Source: Gottfriedia acidiceleris (GTDB lineage: Bacteria; Bacillota; Bacilli; Bacillales; Bacillaceae_G). Taken from it: a stretch of DNA of 64,000 nt. The position numbers and the translations under genes were made by a program. Location: positions 125,555-189,554 of the forward strand of contig NZ_NESS01000007.1 of NCBI RefSeq assembly GCF_002128425.1, read 5' to 3'. This document shows positions 7,693 through 17,385 of the stretch, piece after piece (positions within the stretch are counted from its first letter, which is position 1; the number at the start of each line of letters is the position of its first letter). The notes beneath the pieces were generated by a model, which was given only the letters and a program-made list of their open reading frames with translations, ran no database searches and had not been told where the DNA came from.

Positions 7693-8676
7693 TCATAAAG
7701 TCCAATTAATAAGTAACCCAGCATGCGTCAACCCACCGCCGAACCCATAAAGTAATACCTTATCCCCATATTTAAGTTTTCCTTCCTTCACTCCCTTTGC
7801 TAAAGATAAAGGAATTGTGGCAGATGATGTATTTCCACAATCGACTAAACTATATAAAGTCTTATCAATTGGAAATTCACTTCTTTCACAAATTGATTCA
7901 ATCATTCTTAAATTTGCACTATGAGGGACAAACCAATCCACTTCATTTAACGAAGTTGCCCCGTTAGTTAGTACAGCTTGCATACCTTTTGGAACTGTAG
8001 TAACTGCCCATTTATATACCTCACGACCATTTTGAATAATATTACTGTTACAAATTATTTCTTCTCCAAACATTTGATTTGATAAATTTGAACAATATAA
8101 ATGTTTGCCTTTTTCACCTTCTGAACCTAAATAAGAGGAAATGAAGCTAGGCTGGTCTTCATCATACTCTACTAATGCTGCACCCGCTCCATCACCAAAT
8201 AAGATACAAGTAGTACGGTCTTCGTAGTCAGTTATTTTCGATAAGGTTTCTGCACCAACTACTAAAATTTTTCGATTTAATCTGGCCGTTATTAATCCAT
8301 TTGCCATATACAAACCATAAGTAAATCCTGCACATGCAGCATTTAAATCAATTGCCCCAGCATTTTTTATCCCGAGCTTAGCCTGAATTAGCGAAGCAAC
8401 ACTTGGCGTTTTAAAATCAGGAGTTAAAGTACAAACGATAATCATATCAACATCTTCCACAGACTTATTGTATTTTTCCATTAAGTCTTTTATTGCCTTA
8501 AAGCTTAAGTCACTTGTGTATTCATTTTCTGTTGCAATTCTTCTCTCTTTTATCCCTGTTCGTTTTACAATCCATTCATCATTCGTTTCAACTATTTTTT
8601 CTAAGTCCTTATTCGTTAATACTTTTTCTGGTACATATGAACCTATTGCAGTGATACGAGCTTTCGATTTGTGCAT
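7693..8676 (-). CDS. fabH: Beta-ketoacyl-ACP synthase III (FabH-type)
   Basis: A 327-residue condensing enzyme that starts fatty-acid chains by joining acyl-CoA to malonyl-ACP. The thiolase-fold triad is visible: Cys in DLNAACAGFTYG, His in VPHSANLRMI and Asn in CGNTSSATIPL, with the CoA-tunnel motif TGIKERRIATE near residue 45. The GFGGGLTHAGLLI C-terminus is typical. The ATG at 8676, preceded by GAGGTGA, is preferred over an upstream GTG that overlaps that site. It is not next to fabF or other fab genes, which resembles the second Bacillus copy (FabHB), but a branched-chain or specialised role cannot be excluded. Confidence 0.88.
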   Translation of the reverse strand: MHKSKARITAIGSYVPEKVLTNKDLEKIVETNDEWIVKRTGIKERRIATENEYTSDLSFKAIKDLMEKYNKSVEDVDMIIVCTLTPDFKTPSVASLIQAKLGIKNAGAIDLNAACAGFTYGLYMANGLITARLNRKILVVGAETLSKITDYEDRTTCILFGDGAGAALVEYDEDQPSFISSYLGSEGEKGKHLYCSNLSNQMFGEEIICNSNIIQNGREVYKWAVTTVPKGMQAVLTNGATSLNEVDWFVPHSANLRMIESICERSEFPIDKTLYSLVDCGNTSSATIPLSLAKGVKEGKLKYGDKVLLYGFGGGLTHAGLLINWTL

Positions 8677-8816
8677 TATAGTCACCTCAATCGTATTAAT
8701 TAATTTCTTTTCAATATTATATCACCAGATATTAATACTAGGTACTAATTTTTATTAATTTTTACTTAAAAGAAAAAATTGATTTTATTTGGAAGTGCCA
8801 ATATAGTGTCATAAAC

Positions 8817-8841
8817 AAAAAAAGTTGCTATAGCAGCAACT
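8817..8841 (-). terminator. Terminator of the ysnE-like gene
   Basis: On the minus strand AGTTGCT pairs with AGCAACT, followed by seven T. Confidence 0.85.
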
Positions 8842-8857
8842 CTACTTTCAAAAATAA

Positions 8858-9313
8858 TTACAATTCTAAAGACATAAAAACACTATTAGGATCATCTTTA
8901 TAATCAGCAAAAGGCTTACAATACTTAAAACCAAAGAGTTCATATAGTTTTTTTGCTGGATCGAATGCTCCCATCGAACCTGTTTCCAAACTTATTCTCT
9001 TATAGCCTCTACTTTTAGCCTCTTCGATTATGTGTTGGAGCATGCGTCTTGCCACACCTTTTCTTAAATGTGCTGAAGAAGTTCTCATCGATTTTACTTC
9101 TCCATGTAAAGGGTCAAGTTCTTTTAAAGCTCCACATCCAACTAATTCACGTTGTTCCCATACACTCCAAAACGTAATTTCAGGTTTCTTTAATCCTTCA
9201 AGATTTAGAGCATGTATGCTTTCAATTGGAGAATGCTGTGTCATACCTTGTAGATGCTCACTAATTAGCTTAGCAACTTCAGTTCCAGTTAAATCATCAA
9301 CCTTAATTTCCAC
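8858..9313 (-). CDS. ysnE: YsnE-family GNAT N-acetyltransferase
   Basis: 151 residues, matching YsnE-type acetyltransferases along the whole length. Family landmarks are VDDLTGTEVAKLI at the start, HALNLEGLKKPEITFW, GCGALKELDPLHGEVKSM, the acetyl-CoA loop HLRKGVARRML, SLETGSM and the end DDPNSVFMSLEL. The family is annotated as putative acetyltransferase; links to indole-acetic-acid production in some Bacillus are known from the literature, but the substrate is not clear from sequence. It is a single gene with a strong terminator. The symbol rests on resemblance only. Confidence 0.85.
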   Translation of the reverse strand: MEIKVDDLTGTEVAKLISEHLQGMTQHSPIESIHALNLEGLKKPEITFWSVWEQRELVGCGALKELDPLHGEVKSMRTSSAHLRKGVARRMLQHIIEEAKSRGYKRISLETGSMGAFDPAKKLYELFGFKYCKPFADYKDDPNSVFMSLEL

Positions 9314-9487
9314 GTAAACACCACCTCATTCCTCTTTTTATTGCTATTATTATACTAAATTTTGAAAAACTTCTAACTAGCTTTTTAATCACAAAAAATT
9401 ACTTTATTAACATTTAAATAAAATAGAAGTTTATGGAAAAAATAAGTAATCTAGAAAGTAAATCAAAAGACAAAAGAAGGAATTCAA

Positions 9488-10606
9488 ATGAATCGTAAAT
9501 TAAATATTAGTGGTTTTCAATTCTTTTGTATGATTTTTATGTTTGGGGTCGGTGCTTCTCCACCAGTCGAAATATATACTAGAGCTAAACAAGATGGATG
9601 GATTAGTTTATTAATAGGACTCATTGCAGCTTGTTTAATCTTTGCGGTGTATATTAAGTTATATTCGTTATTTCCTGAACAACCCTTAACAAAATATATT
9701 CAAATCATTTTAGGGAAATATGTCGGGAAAATATTAGCACTAGTATACATCTTATATTTTCTTTATGTTGCTGCACGGGCTTTACGTGATTTTGAGGATT
9801 TATTAACAATCACTCTGTATAATGCTTCTTCTTTAATTTCAATTGGATTAATCATGATGTTATTAATCATGTATGCAATTTCTAAAGGACTAGAAACATT
9901 CGCTCGATCTTGTGAATTTATCTTTATCATGATCATGTTTCTTGTTTTTATATTTATAGGATTTGAAATCATTGCAAATTTAATCAAAATTGATAATTTA
10001 AGACCCGTTTTAGAAAACGGATGGAAACCAATTTTTAAGGCTTTTCCTATTTCTTTAACAGTACCTTTTGGTGAGATCCTGACATTTACAATGATTATGC
10101 CACATTTAAGTAAACAAAATTTAGCAATAAAGGTAGGAATACCGGCCTTATTATTTTCGGGACTTATACTAACCTTATTTGCAGTATTAAATACAGCAAT
10201 ATTAGGCCCATCTGTTATTGAAAGAACAACCTACCCTCTTTTAACAGCAGTTAGTTATATTAATATTGCCGATTTCATTCAAAGATTGGATACTTTCATT
10301 GTTGTAATTGCAGTATGCAATTCCTTTGTAAAAATTACAATTTACTTTTATTGCGCGGTATCTGGAGCTGCAGAGTTATTTAATATAAAGAAAACTGACC
10401 AGCTAGTCTATCCTATTGGCATCATTACCATTGTTACTTCCTTATGGGTAGCTTCTAATTTTCTTGAACATCATAAAGAGGGAATCGATTTAGTACCTTA
10501 TTTGCTTCACATTCCACTTCAAATTATTATTCCGATCAGTTTATTACTAATTCTTCTGTTCCAAGGGAAGCTAAAAAATAATAAAGACGATTTAAATTAC
10601 AATTAA
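9488..10606 (+). CDS. GerAB/YndE family spore germination protein
   Basis: A 372-residue integral membrane protein with about ten predicted helices, of the APC-superfamily germinant-receptor B subunit family. Seen are the N-terminal SGFQFFCMIFMFGVGASPP pattern, the ARALRDFEDLL segment and a C-terminal cytoplasmic tail. In spores, B subunits sit in the inner membrane with A and C subunits and recognise the germinant. No GerA or GerC gene is adjacent, so this is an orphan B subunit, as known for a few Bacillus paralogs. The start follows AAGAAGGA. A terminator follows. Confidence 0.9.
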   Translation: MNRKLNISGFQFFCMIFMFGVGASPPVEIYTRAKQDGWISLLIGLIAACLIFAVYIKLYSLFPEQPLTKYIQIILGKYVGKILALVYILYFLYVAARALRDFEDLLTITLYNASSLISIGLIMMLLIMYAISKGLETFARSCEFIFIMIMFLVFIFIGFEIIANLIKIDNLRPVLENGWKPIFKAFPISLTVPFGEILTFTMIMPHLSKQNLAIKVGIPALLFSGLILTLFAVLNTAILGPSVIERTTYPLLTAVSYINIADFIQRLDTFIVVIAVCNSFVKITIYFYCAVSGAAELFNIKKTDQLVYPIGIITIVTSLWVASNFLEHHKEGIDLVPYLLHIPLQIIIPISLLLILLFQGKLKNNKDDLNYN

Positions 10607-10624
10607 CGGTTAAAAAGGCATAAT

Positions 10625-10655
10625 AAAAAGGCCTCAGTTTCCATTGAGCCTTTTT
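10625..10655 (+). terminator. Terminator of the gerAB homologue
   Basis: AAAAGGC-c-TCA and TGAGCCTTTT pair, with one bulge, and are followed by T. It may also serve the convergent protease gene. Confidence 0.7.
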
Positions 10656-10685
10656 GTTTATTATTTTATATTTTCAAATGTTAGA

Positions 10686-13600
10686 TTACTGAGTAACCGT
10701 TATAGTTTTAGGCGTTGTTGTTACTTTAAAACCGTCTTTTGTAACGCCATCTACAGTAACTGTATATGTGCCATTTGATAGATCTTTATCTGGTGCCCAT
10801 GTTGTCCTAAATGTATGCTCATTTTCGAATGTCGATGAATCGACAAGTTTTCCACTAGCATCTTTAATATTAATCGTCCAGTCCATTCTATTATAACCGA
10901 GAATAGAAATTTTAGCTGGGTTAGATTGGTTTACACCAGTAGATGGAGAAACGCCCCAAGTTACCATTATCATACTTTGTTTATTATAACTTTGATCTCC
11001 CCATGTTGTCCAAGCCATGTTTCCTGCATAATCAATAGATCTAAATACCATACCCTTTGGTTCTGTATTAACTGTCAAAGTCGTTTCGCCAGGTCTTAGT
11101 TCATAAAATGCTCCATTTACATAAATATCGGCAAAGTTAAAGTCGGTTGCATTATCTGTCGCATCAAATGTAATGACATATTTACCGTCTTTTGGAGTTA
11201 CCTTAATATTAGAAATTTTTGGTGCAACTGAATCAACGATCATTGGCATTTTAACGGTTTGTGGTCTAGCGTTTGGATAGGCTAATGTTGTTTTAATTAC
11301 ATAATAGTAAGTACCGTCTGGAACAAAATTACCTGATAAGTCCTTCATATCCCATTGATATAAATTATAACCATAATCTTGATTAAACATCATGTTTTTA
11401 TTAAATTTCCAAGGCTCTCCAGTTCCAGAATACTCACTAAAGTTACCTAGATATCTAAGTTGTTTTCCTTTTGAATTTTCAATAGATATCTCAGCTTTTT
11501 CTAAATTACGTAAAACGGCCATTCCACCAAAAATTCCCTTATCTATATAGTTTGGCGAGAAAGCAATATGGTTTAAATCGAAGTTTACTCCATTGTATCC
11601 TAATGGTGCTCCGCCTTCTGTACTATCATTCCAAAGAGCAGTATAACCTGCGAATGCATCTTTTTCCCAAGCAGGAGCATCGATATTTCTTGGTTCATCC
11701 CATTTACCATTGAAGCCCATATATGGAATTGATAATGGTACTGCTTTCGTTGAGTCCTTTGGTACAAGACGGACAAAGCCCTCAACAAATGCATTTTTTC
11801 TTAACATTCTAGGTAGTCGAATCTCTACATTTAGGTTCTTATCTTGTCCCGATTTTATTTTAAATGTAGCCCCATCTTTATTAGTTACCTTTTCACCATT
11901 TACATAGATTGAAGCACCTTCAATTTTTTTACTACTTAATGTTAAATAATCTTTTGAATCTAAAGTTCCATCACCATCTAGGTCAAATTGCTTCGTTTGA
12001 GTTGCATCTGTTAATAAGTCTACATTAACTGTGTACTCGTACTCTTCTTTCGGTTTCTTTGTTTCAAGTGATTGTACATTTAAGTTAAAGATTGCTCGAT
12101 CGTTCTTAATTTCTTTTAATGCTACTGCCCCAGCTTGTTCAAGTGGCGTATCTTTTCTTGTTACAATAACTGGCGTATTAATTGCATTTTGAATTTGCAT
12201 TAAACCAGAGCCTTGAACTCGTGGTGAATAAGGAACTTCACTATTTGTTTTTGGATCCATTTCGATTTTAGAGGTATTCATTAAAGCAACTTTAGCTTTT
12301 AATACTGTATCTTCTGAATGCATTAATCCTTTTTCATAAAGTGACTGTAATACTAAAGCTGATCCACCTGCAACGTGTGGTGTTGCCATCGATGTACCGC
12401 TCATCACTTGATATTTATTACCTGGAATTGTTGAATAAATATTTCCGCCTGGAGCCGACATCTCAGGTTTAAAATCTAATGTTGGAGTCGTACCCATTGA
12501 TGAAAAATAAGACATCGTATCTTTATCAGGATTATCTACCCAATAATCACCGATATTTTTCATACTTACATATTGACCAGTAGGCATGTTACTCATTTTA
12601 TCTAATAATGCTTGACCGATTGATTTACTTGTTGAAGCAGTCGGTGTTGCAGATCCAGTTACTGGTAAAGTTACATAATCAGGCCAGTTTGATGGCGGTA
12701 TCATAATGATAGCCTTTGCTCCTGCAGCTTTTGCAGTAAATTGAATTGATGAAACAGTACTATAAGAATTTAAAAGCTTTACTACTGCAATGTAATTAGT
12801 TTTACCTTTTGGATAATCAGCAGCCGTTTTACCTTCATTGACATATACCAAATCATAGTTTGTATTTGGTAATAGATTATTAGAGACATTAAAAGCTTGT
12901 CCATATTGACTATGATCTTTGAAAGGTACTTCTAGGCTTCCATCCGAAATTGCATTCATATGAATTTTAGTATTTTCATAGGAAGCAACTGATAATGCGA
13001 ATGGGCTTACACCTGGTGAACCAACCGTTCCAATATCAGGATCATCAGCATATGGTTGTATGGTTGAAGGAACTAATAAAGCCTTCGAACTATATGCTGA
13101 ATTTCCAGCAGCCACTACAACTAGGGTACCTTGTTCTGTCGCCATACGAATTGCTTTTTGAATCGGATCATAATTTTCGTCTACGTAGCCTGCGTCACTA
13201 CCTAAGCTCATGTTTATTACATCTGCGCCCATTTTAACCGCATGTTCGATTCCTGCAATAATATCATCTTCATATGCACCGCCACCATTATCAGAGAATA
13301 CCTTTTCTGCTAATAGCTGTACCCCTGGCGCAATACCAGCAACTCCACCGTTAGAATCGTCACCATTAGCTCCAATTGTTCCCGAAACGTGTGTACCATG
13401 TGAACTACCTTTTGGTCCAGGAATAACATCTGTATCGTTGTCTGCCCAGTCATATCCAGATGGTACTTTGTCTGAATACCACGTTTCGTTTACATCTGTT
13501 GTATCTGCAAACTTTTGAAATTTATCATTTGTCCATTTTTCTTTCGCTTTAGCTACATCTGATAGTGTCATATCTTTATGAGTCCAATCAATACCAGAAT

Positions 13601-14207
13601 CTACAACTCCTACTAATAGGCCTTCTCCTTTATAACCATATTGCTCCCATACCTTTTGAGCTTGTACTAATTCTTTACTTGCTGCCATATTTTCTTGGAA
13701 TGTTCTAGCAACTACTACATGTGTAACCCCTGGAAGCGACTCAATATCTTTCAAATTCTTAAACTTTGTCTCTACACTGAATCCGTTAAATCCTTCAAAA
13801 TAGCGGTGCTTAAGCTTCATCGTTTCATTTGATTTAGAAGCTTTTAATTTTGAGATTTTATCGATTACCTTATCTTGCTTTTGTTTAAATAAGGTTTTTT
13901 TATTTTGTTTTGTTATTTCACTATCATTCGGTTGATCAACTTCTACAATTAAATGAACAAGTTCATCTGGTTTATGGTTATTTAATTGTTCTTTCTTCTT
14001 AGCAGCCTCATAAATTGAATCTTCATTTTGAGCTGGTTCATCTCTTTTAAGTAACATTGGTTTAACTTGTTCAGAAATATCATCTGATGAATTAGTTTGA
14101 GGAAAAAAATGGTTGTTTTCAGCAGAAGCTGTAAAAGATGATAATAGTAACGATGTTAAAGCTGCAGTAGACAACACTTGAAACGCTTTCAATTTTCTGT
14201 TTTTCAT
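10686..14207 (-). CDS. Large secreted subtilisin-like serine protease (S8, PA domain)
   Basis: 1173 residues from ATG 14207 (AGGAGA seven bases upstream). Order of parts: signal peptide 1-29 ending ASA; inhibitor-I9-like propeptide about 75-170; catalytic domain with Asp203 (VVDSGID), His270 (SSHGTHVSG), oxyanion Asn369 (AAGNSA) and Ser606 (SGTSMATPHVAGG); inserted PA domain about 425-555. The long C-terminal region has beta-sandwich domains, including a calcium-type loop DLDGDGTLDSKD near 745 and a FlgD-like VPDGTYYYVIKT segment. This is the Vpr/lactocepin/C5a-peptidase architecture. No sortase or S-layer anchor is seen, so it is probably released or held non-covalently. It likely feeds peptide nutrition. 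Confidence 0.93.
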   Translation of the reverse strand: MKNRKLKAFQVLSTAALTSLLLSSFTASAENNHFFPQTNSSDDISEQVKPMLLKRDEPAQNEDSIYEAAKKKEQLNNHKPDELVHLIVEVDQPNDSEITKQNKKTLFKQKQDKVIDKISKLKASKSNETMKLKHRYFEGFNGFSVETKFKNLKDIESLPGVTHVVVARTFQENMAASKELVQAQKVWEQYGYKGEGLLVGVVDSGIDWTHKDMTLSDVAKAKEKWTNDKFQKFADTTDVNETWYSDKVPSGYDWADNDTDVIPGPKGSSHGTHVSGTIGANGDDSNGGVAGIAPGVQLLAEKVFSDNGGGAYEDDIIAGIEHAVKMGADVINMSLGSDAGYVDENYDPIQKAIRMATEQGTLVVVAAGNSAYSSKALLVPSTIQPYADDPDIGTVGSPGVSPFALSVASYENTKIHMNAISDGSLEVPFKDHSQYGQAFNVSNNLLPNTNYDLVYVNEGKTAADYPKGKTNYIAVVKLLNSYSTVSSIQFTAKAAGAKAIIMIPPSNWPDYVTLPVTGSATPTASTSKSIGQALLDKMSNMPTGQYVSMKNIGDYWVDNPDKDTMSYFSSMGTTPTLDFKPEMSAPGGNIYSTIPGNKYQVMSGTSMATPHVAGGSALVLQSLYEKGLMHSEDTVLKAKVALMNTSKIEMDPKTNSEVPYSPRVQGSGLMQIQNAINTPVIVTRKDTPLEQAGAVALKEIKNDRAIFNLNVQSLETKKPKEEYEYTVNVDLLTDATQTKQFDLDGDGTLDSKDYLTLSSKKIEGASIYVNGEKVTNKDGATFKIKSGQDKNLNVEIRLPRMLRKNAFVEGFVRLVPKDSTKAVPLSIPYMGFNGKWDEPRNIDAPAWEKDAFAGYTALWNDSTEGGAPLGYNGVNFDLNHIAFSPNYIDKGIFGGMAVLRNLEKAEISIENSKGKQLRYLGNFSEYSGTGEPWKFNKNMMFNQDYGYNLYQWDMKDLSGNFVPDGTYYYVIKTTLAYPNARPQTVKMPMIVDSVAPKISNIKVTPKDGKYVITFDATDNATDFNFADIYVNGAFYELRPGETTLTVNTEPKGMVFRSIDYAGNMAWTTWGDQSYNKQSMIMVTWGVSPSTGVNQSNPAKISILGYNRMDWTINIKDASGKLVDSSTFENEHTFRTTWAPDKDLSNGTYTVTVDGVTKDGFKVTTTPKTITVTQ

Positions 14208-14811
14208 TAACAACTCTCCTAAATTATTCTATTAATTATTTAAATCCACTTTGCTCTCAAATAGATTAATAGCTATATAATGTAAAAATATGGATTTACT
14301 CTTCACTCATTTTGTGGCCATTAATAAATACAATTCAAATTTTACATCTCAATTAATTAAACTGGTATTGGGGGAATTCTAACTATTTTTTAAGCATATT
14401 TTTCAATAATTAGTACATAGAATTGCCAAATAAACTTGATAAATATGTTTTTTCTTGGAAAATTTATGATTTTCTTGTCGAATTATATATTTTTAATGTA
14501 AAAATATTGGACTGAAAATTGGGGAAAATTAAATAAAAACCAGATAAAGTTATCAAACTTTTTACTACTTTGAGGATAAAACAGGAAAAAAAGACTATAA
14601 AACACAAAAAAAACATCGGAAAAACAATTCATTTTTTGTAATTTACAATGTGTAAAAAGGTTCCTATTTTTAGATTAGAAGTTATATAGGGATGGAACTT
14701 AGATGATTGTATAAAAAAAAGACATAGGTAACTGTTTAAATCAGTTCCAATGTCTTTTTCATACTAAACCTAAATTGGCTCTAAAGACTTTTGACAGGTA
14801 ACCTATTAAGC
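14208..14811. other. 604-bp AT-rich intergenic region
   Basis: Holds the protease upstream region and, at its right end, the terminator of the nucleotidyltransferase gene. A TTGAGA-16-TAATTA pair close to the protease start is only a weak promoter candidate. I see no ORF, RNA or repeat in 14300-14700. Confidence 0.5.
14713..14759. terminator. Bidirectional terminator
   Basis: AAAAAGACAT...AACTG pairs with CAGTT...ATGTCTTTTT. There are T runs on both strands. Confidence 0.85.
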
Positions 14812-15528
14812 TCATTTCCCCAGTGAAAAACCTTCAAACAGTTGACCCCCGAATGGATGCAAAATATCATTAACTAATTCAATAATAGGATTTTTATCAC
14901 CAACTGTATAAAACAAATCAAAAGCTTCAACAAAGCGGTTTGCAAAATTTTCATTATACATTCTTACTGACCGTACAATCCATTTTGAAGAACCAATCCA
15001 TTTACCATTTGTTCTTAAAACAAATTCGCTTACTTGTTCAGCCAGTGTATTTGCGATAAATATTTCTTCCGCCCTATTAGAGGAACCTATAAAATCATTT
15101 AATGCATCTGTAATAAAATATCGCTTTATTTTGATTGTTTCCTCTGTCCATTTTTCTGGACCTTTATCTAATAAATTATTTGCTTCTTTTTTAATCTCTT
15201 CAATTACTCCTTCATCTTTTAAGATAATTCCTTCTGAAACCATCCTTGGCAATGAAGGTCTAGCCCTTTTATAATCACTTTCAAAAAAATGTTTATAAGA
15301 AGTTAAGTTGTGTACAAAAACTTCTATATCCCAACCAAATTCTTTTAATGACTCTCTATATGAAGTGCTTAGGCTTTTCTCAAAAATAACGATATCAAGA
15401 TCAGATGTTTCTGTTGCCTCGTTGCGGACTACGCTACCAGCTAATAATGCTCCCAGACAGTTTGGAAAATACTTATATAGAAATTGATGTGCTGCTTCAA
15501 TAGGGTTTGACTTATTTAATTGATTCAT
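14812..15528 (-). CDS. Nucleotidyltransferase-fold protein
   Basis: About 238 residues. The N-terminal third holds the polymerase-beta-superfamily signature AGSVVRNEATETSDLDIVIF: the GS loop, then the D-x-D metal ligands about 12 residues later. The rest is helical with no clear second domain. Such proteins include aminoglycoside/lincosamide adenylyltransferases and tRNA-type transferases, but the substrate is not evident. The ATG at 15528 is preferred over the one at 15534, which abuts the AAGGAG site. It is monocistronic. Confidence 0.8.
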   Translation of the reverse strand: MNQLNKSNPIEAAHQFLYKYFPNCLGALLAGSVVRNEATETSDLDIVIFEKSLSTSYRESLKEFGWDIEVFVHNLTSYKHFFESDYKRARPSLPRMVSEGIILKDEGVIEEIKKEANNLLDKGPEKWTEETIKIKRYFITDALNDFIGSSNRAEEIFIANTLAEQVSEFVLRTNGKWIGSSKWIVRSVRMYNENFANRFVEAFDLFYTVGDKNPIIELVNDILHPFGGQLFEGFSLGK

Positions 15529-15705
15529 TGTCATCTCCTTATAATTAAGAACTTTTTATTAATCTATTTTATCAAATTTTCCAGATTGTAAAAAAGAAAG
15601 CAAATAGTTTTTTACACTTTTATTACAATATTCTAATATTTCGACAATAAAGATTTCTTATCCTTAAAAAGTAGTTAAATAGAAAACTAAGAGAGGATGA
15701 GAGTT

Positions 15706-16566
15706 TTGTTTAAAAATTTATTTATTTTTTCTTTTATTGTATTGCTATCAGTAATTCCGATGTTTTCGTACAACAGTAAAACAATTTTTGCAGAAGAAAC
15801 TACTAGTTTTGAAAAAAGTAAACAGTCTCAAATTAAAGTCATGTCTTACAATATTCACCATGGAGAAGGAACAGATACAATTTTAGATTTGAAGAGAATC
15901 GGAAATGTTATTAAGCAATCTAAAGCTGACATTATTGGTTTGCAAGAAGTAGATAACCATTTTTCAGAGCGAAGTAATTTCGAAGATCAAGCGAAGTGGT
16001 TGGCAAAATATTTAGGAATGCATTATACATATGCAGCAAACCTAGACTATGAACCTTTACAGGTAGGTCAACATCGACGTCAATATGGAACGGCTGTATT
16101 AAGCAAATTTCCAATTCTTTTTTCCAAGAATCATCTGCTCACAAATATCCCATATCCAGTAAACCCGACAGAACAGCGTGGTCTTTTAGAAACTGTCATT
16201 AACGTAAAAGGAAATCACATTCATTTTTACAATACTCACCTTGATAATAAAAGAGCAGAACAAAGAGATCTTCAAGTTAGAGAAATACTTGAAATAGCCA
16301 ATCAAAACGAAGGTACAAAAATTCTAGTGGGAGACTTCAATGCGACACCTGAAAGTGCGGAAATGTTGAATATGACTGCGCAATATAATGATGTGTTTAA
16401 CGTACTAGGTCAAAATGAGGATTATACCATTCCAGTAGAAAATCCAGATCGTCGCATTGACTATATTTTTACTTCTGATGACATCAAAATTTCATCTGGG
16501 GAAGTAATAAAAACAATTGCATCTGATCATTTACCAATCGCTGCCGAGCTTGTGCTTTCAAAGTAG
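15706..16566 (+). CDS. Secreted endonuclease/exonuclease/phosphatase (EEP) family protein
   Basis: About 287 residues. It has a signal peptide (FKNLFIFSFIVLLSVIPMFS, cut near IFAEE) and then an EEP domain. Catalytic signatures in order are MSYNIHHGEG, DIIGLQEVD, the NTHLDN block, VGDFNATP and SDHLPI. The family covers secreted nucleases, sphingomyelinases and sugar- or inositol-phosphatases; this one most resembles the short secreted 'metal-dependent hydrolase' type. The GAGAGG site abuts the ATG at 15697, so the TTG at 15706, nine bases further on, is the better start. Convergent with the cupin gene across a 19-bp hairpin. Confidence 0.87.
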   Translation: MFKNLFIFSFIVLLSVIPMFSYNSKTIFAEETTSFEKSKQSQIKVMSYNIHHGEGTDTILDLKRIGNVIKQSKADIIGLQEVDNHFSERSNFEDQAKWLAKYLGMHYTYAANLDYEPLQVGQHRRQYGTAVLSKFPILFSKNHLLTNIPYPVNPTEQRGLLETVINVKGNHIHFYNTHLDNKRAEQRDLQVREILEIANQNEGTKILVGDFNATPESAEMLNMTAQYNDVFNVLGQNEDYTIPVENPDRRIDYIFTSDDIKISSGEVIKTIASDHLPIAAELVLSK

Positions 16567-16613
16567 AAACATTTTTAATAATGACCTAACGAAAAACTAG
16601 AAATATATCAAAA

Positions 16614-16657
16614 TAGCATGTAAAAGACACTCAATAATGAGTGTCTTTTACATGCTA
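16614..16657. terminator. Perfect 19-bp bidirectional hairpin
   Basis: TAGCATGTAAAAGACACTC (16614-16632) and its exact complement (16639-16657) flank a 6-base loop between convergent genes. Confidence 0.8.
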
Positions 16658-16684
16658 TTACTAGTACAAAACCCTTCAATAATT

Positions 16685-17176
16685 TTATAAACTAGGATAC
16701 GTAATTTTATATTTTTTTGACACCTCAATCAACTTCTGAAGTGTCTCAGCAGAAGGAGGTCCTGAAGGCTTTTTGAAATCTTTATGAAATAGTACAGATA
16801 ATTCTTTTACAAATTGGTCAAAACCTGATGGATAAGCAGTAACTATAAATTTAGTTTCTTCCGATTGCACTTTAAATGTATGGGGTATGCCTCTTGGAGC
16901 AAAAACATAATCTCCAGCTTTTGCTAATATAGTTTGATCCCCTACAAAAAAAGTAATTTCCCCTTCTAATACATAAAACGTTTCATCTTCTAATTCATGA
17001 ACATGTAGAGGTGGTCCTCCATCCTTTTTTCCGTTACAATGTAGAACACAAAAAACTCCGTTTGTGTCTTCCCCACTTACCAATATGGAAGTAAAGTCAT
17101 TTAAAAAGAAGTATGTATTCTCTTCTGTAATATTCCGGTGCATAAAACTAGCTATGCTTTTTTGTTCAATGGTCAT
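16685..17176 (-). CDS. Cupin-domain protein (quercetin dioxygenase-like)
   Basis: About 163 residues with one cupin barrel. Motif 1 is GGPPLHVHELEDETFYVLEG (His, His, Glu metal ligands) and motif 2 is APRGIPHTF (second-motif His). A metal ion is therefore expected. It could be a dioxygenase, isomerase or binding protein; sequence does not decide. The ATG at 17176 is chosen because AGAGG lies eight bases upstream; the ATGs further upstream lack a site. Confidence 0.83.
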   Translation of the reverse strand: MTIEQKSIASFMHRNITEENTYFFLNDFTSILVSGEDTNGVFCVLHCNGKKDGGPPLHVHELEDETFYVLEGEITFFVGDQTILAKAGDYVFAPRGIPHTFKVQSEETKFIVTAYPSGFDQFVKELSVLFHKDFKKPSGPPSAETLQKLIEVSKKYKITYPSL

Positions 17177-17331
17177 TTTCTCTACCTCTCTTCTGAACAT
17201 CATTATGTTTAATGTACTAATTAATGATATTCAAAGAAAAATAGCTTATTCGTTGCTTGATAAAGTTAATGCCTCCTTTTTTTGATCATATCAATTTTCC
17301 AATTAAAAATTAGTATTTCAACAAGGATGTG

Positions 17332-17360
17332 AAAAAAGGCTAGCTCTGCTAACCTTTTTC
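17332..17360 (-). terminator. Terminator of the sigma-clpP operon
   Basis: On the minus strand AAGGTTAGC and GCTAGCCTT form a stem followed by six T. Confidence 0.85.
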
Positions 17361-17385
17361 TTTAAAAAACTATCTATTTATTAAA

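Noticed and set aside
14180-14196. TTGAAACGCTTTCAA palindrome inside the protease signal-peptide region
   Set aside because: Close to a cre site but one base short of the consensus spacing, and inside coding sequence.
15613-15660. Possible PhoP box ahead of the secreted EEP-family gene
   Set aside because: TTTACA and ATTACA fall at 11-bp spacing, but the next two hexamers do not match, so support is too weak.
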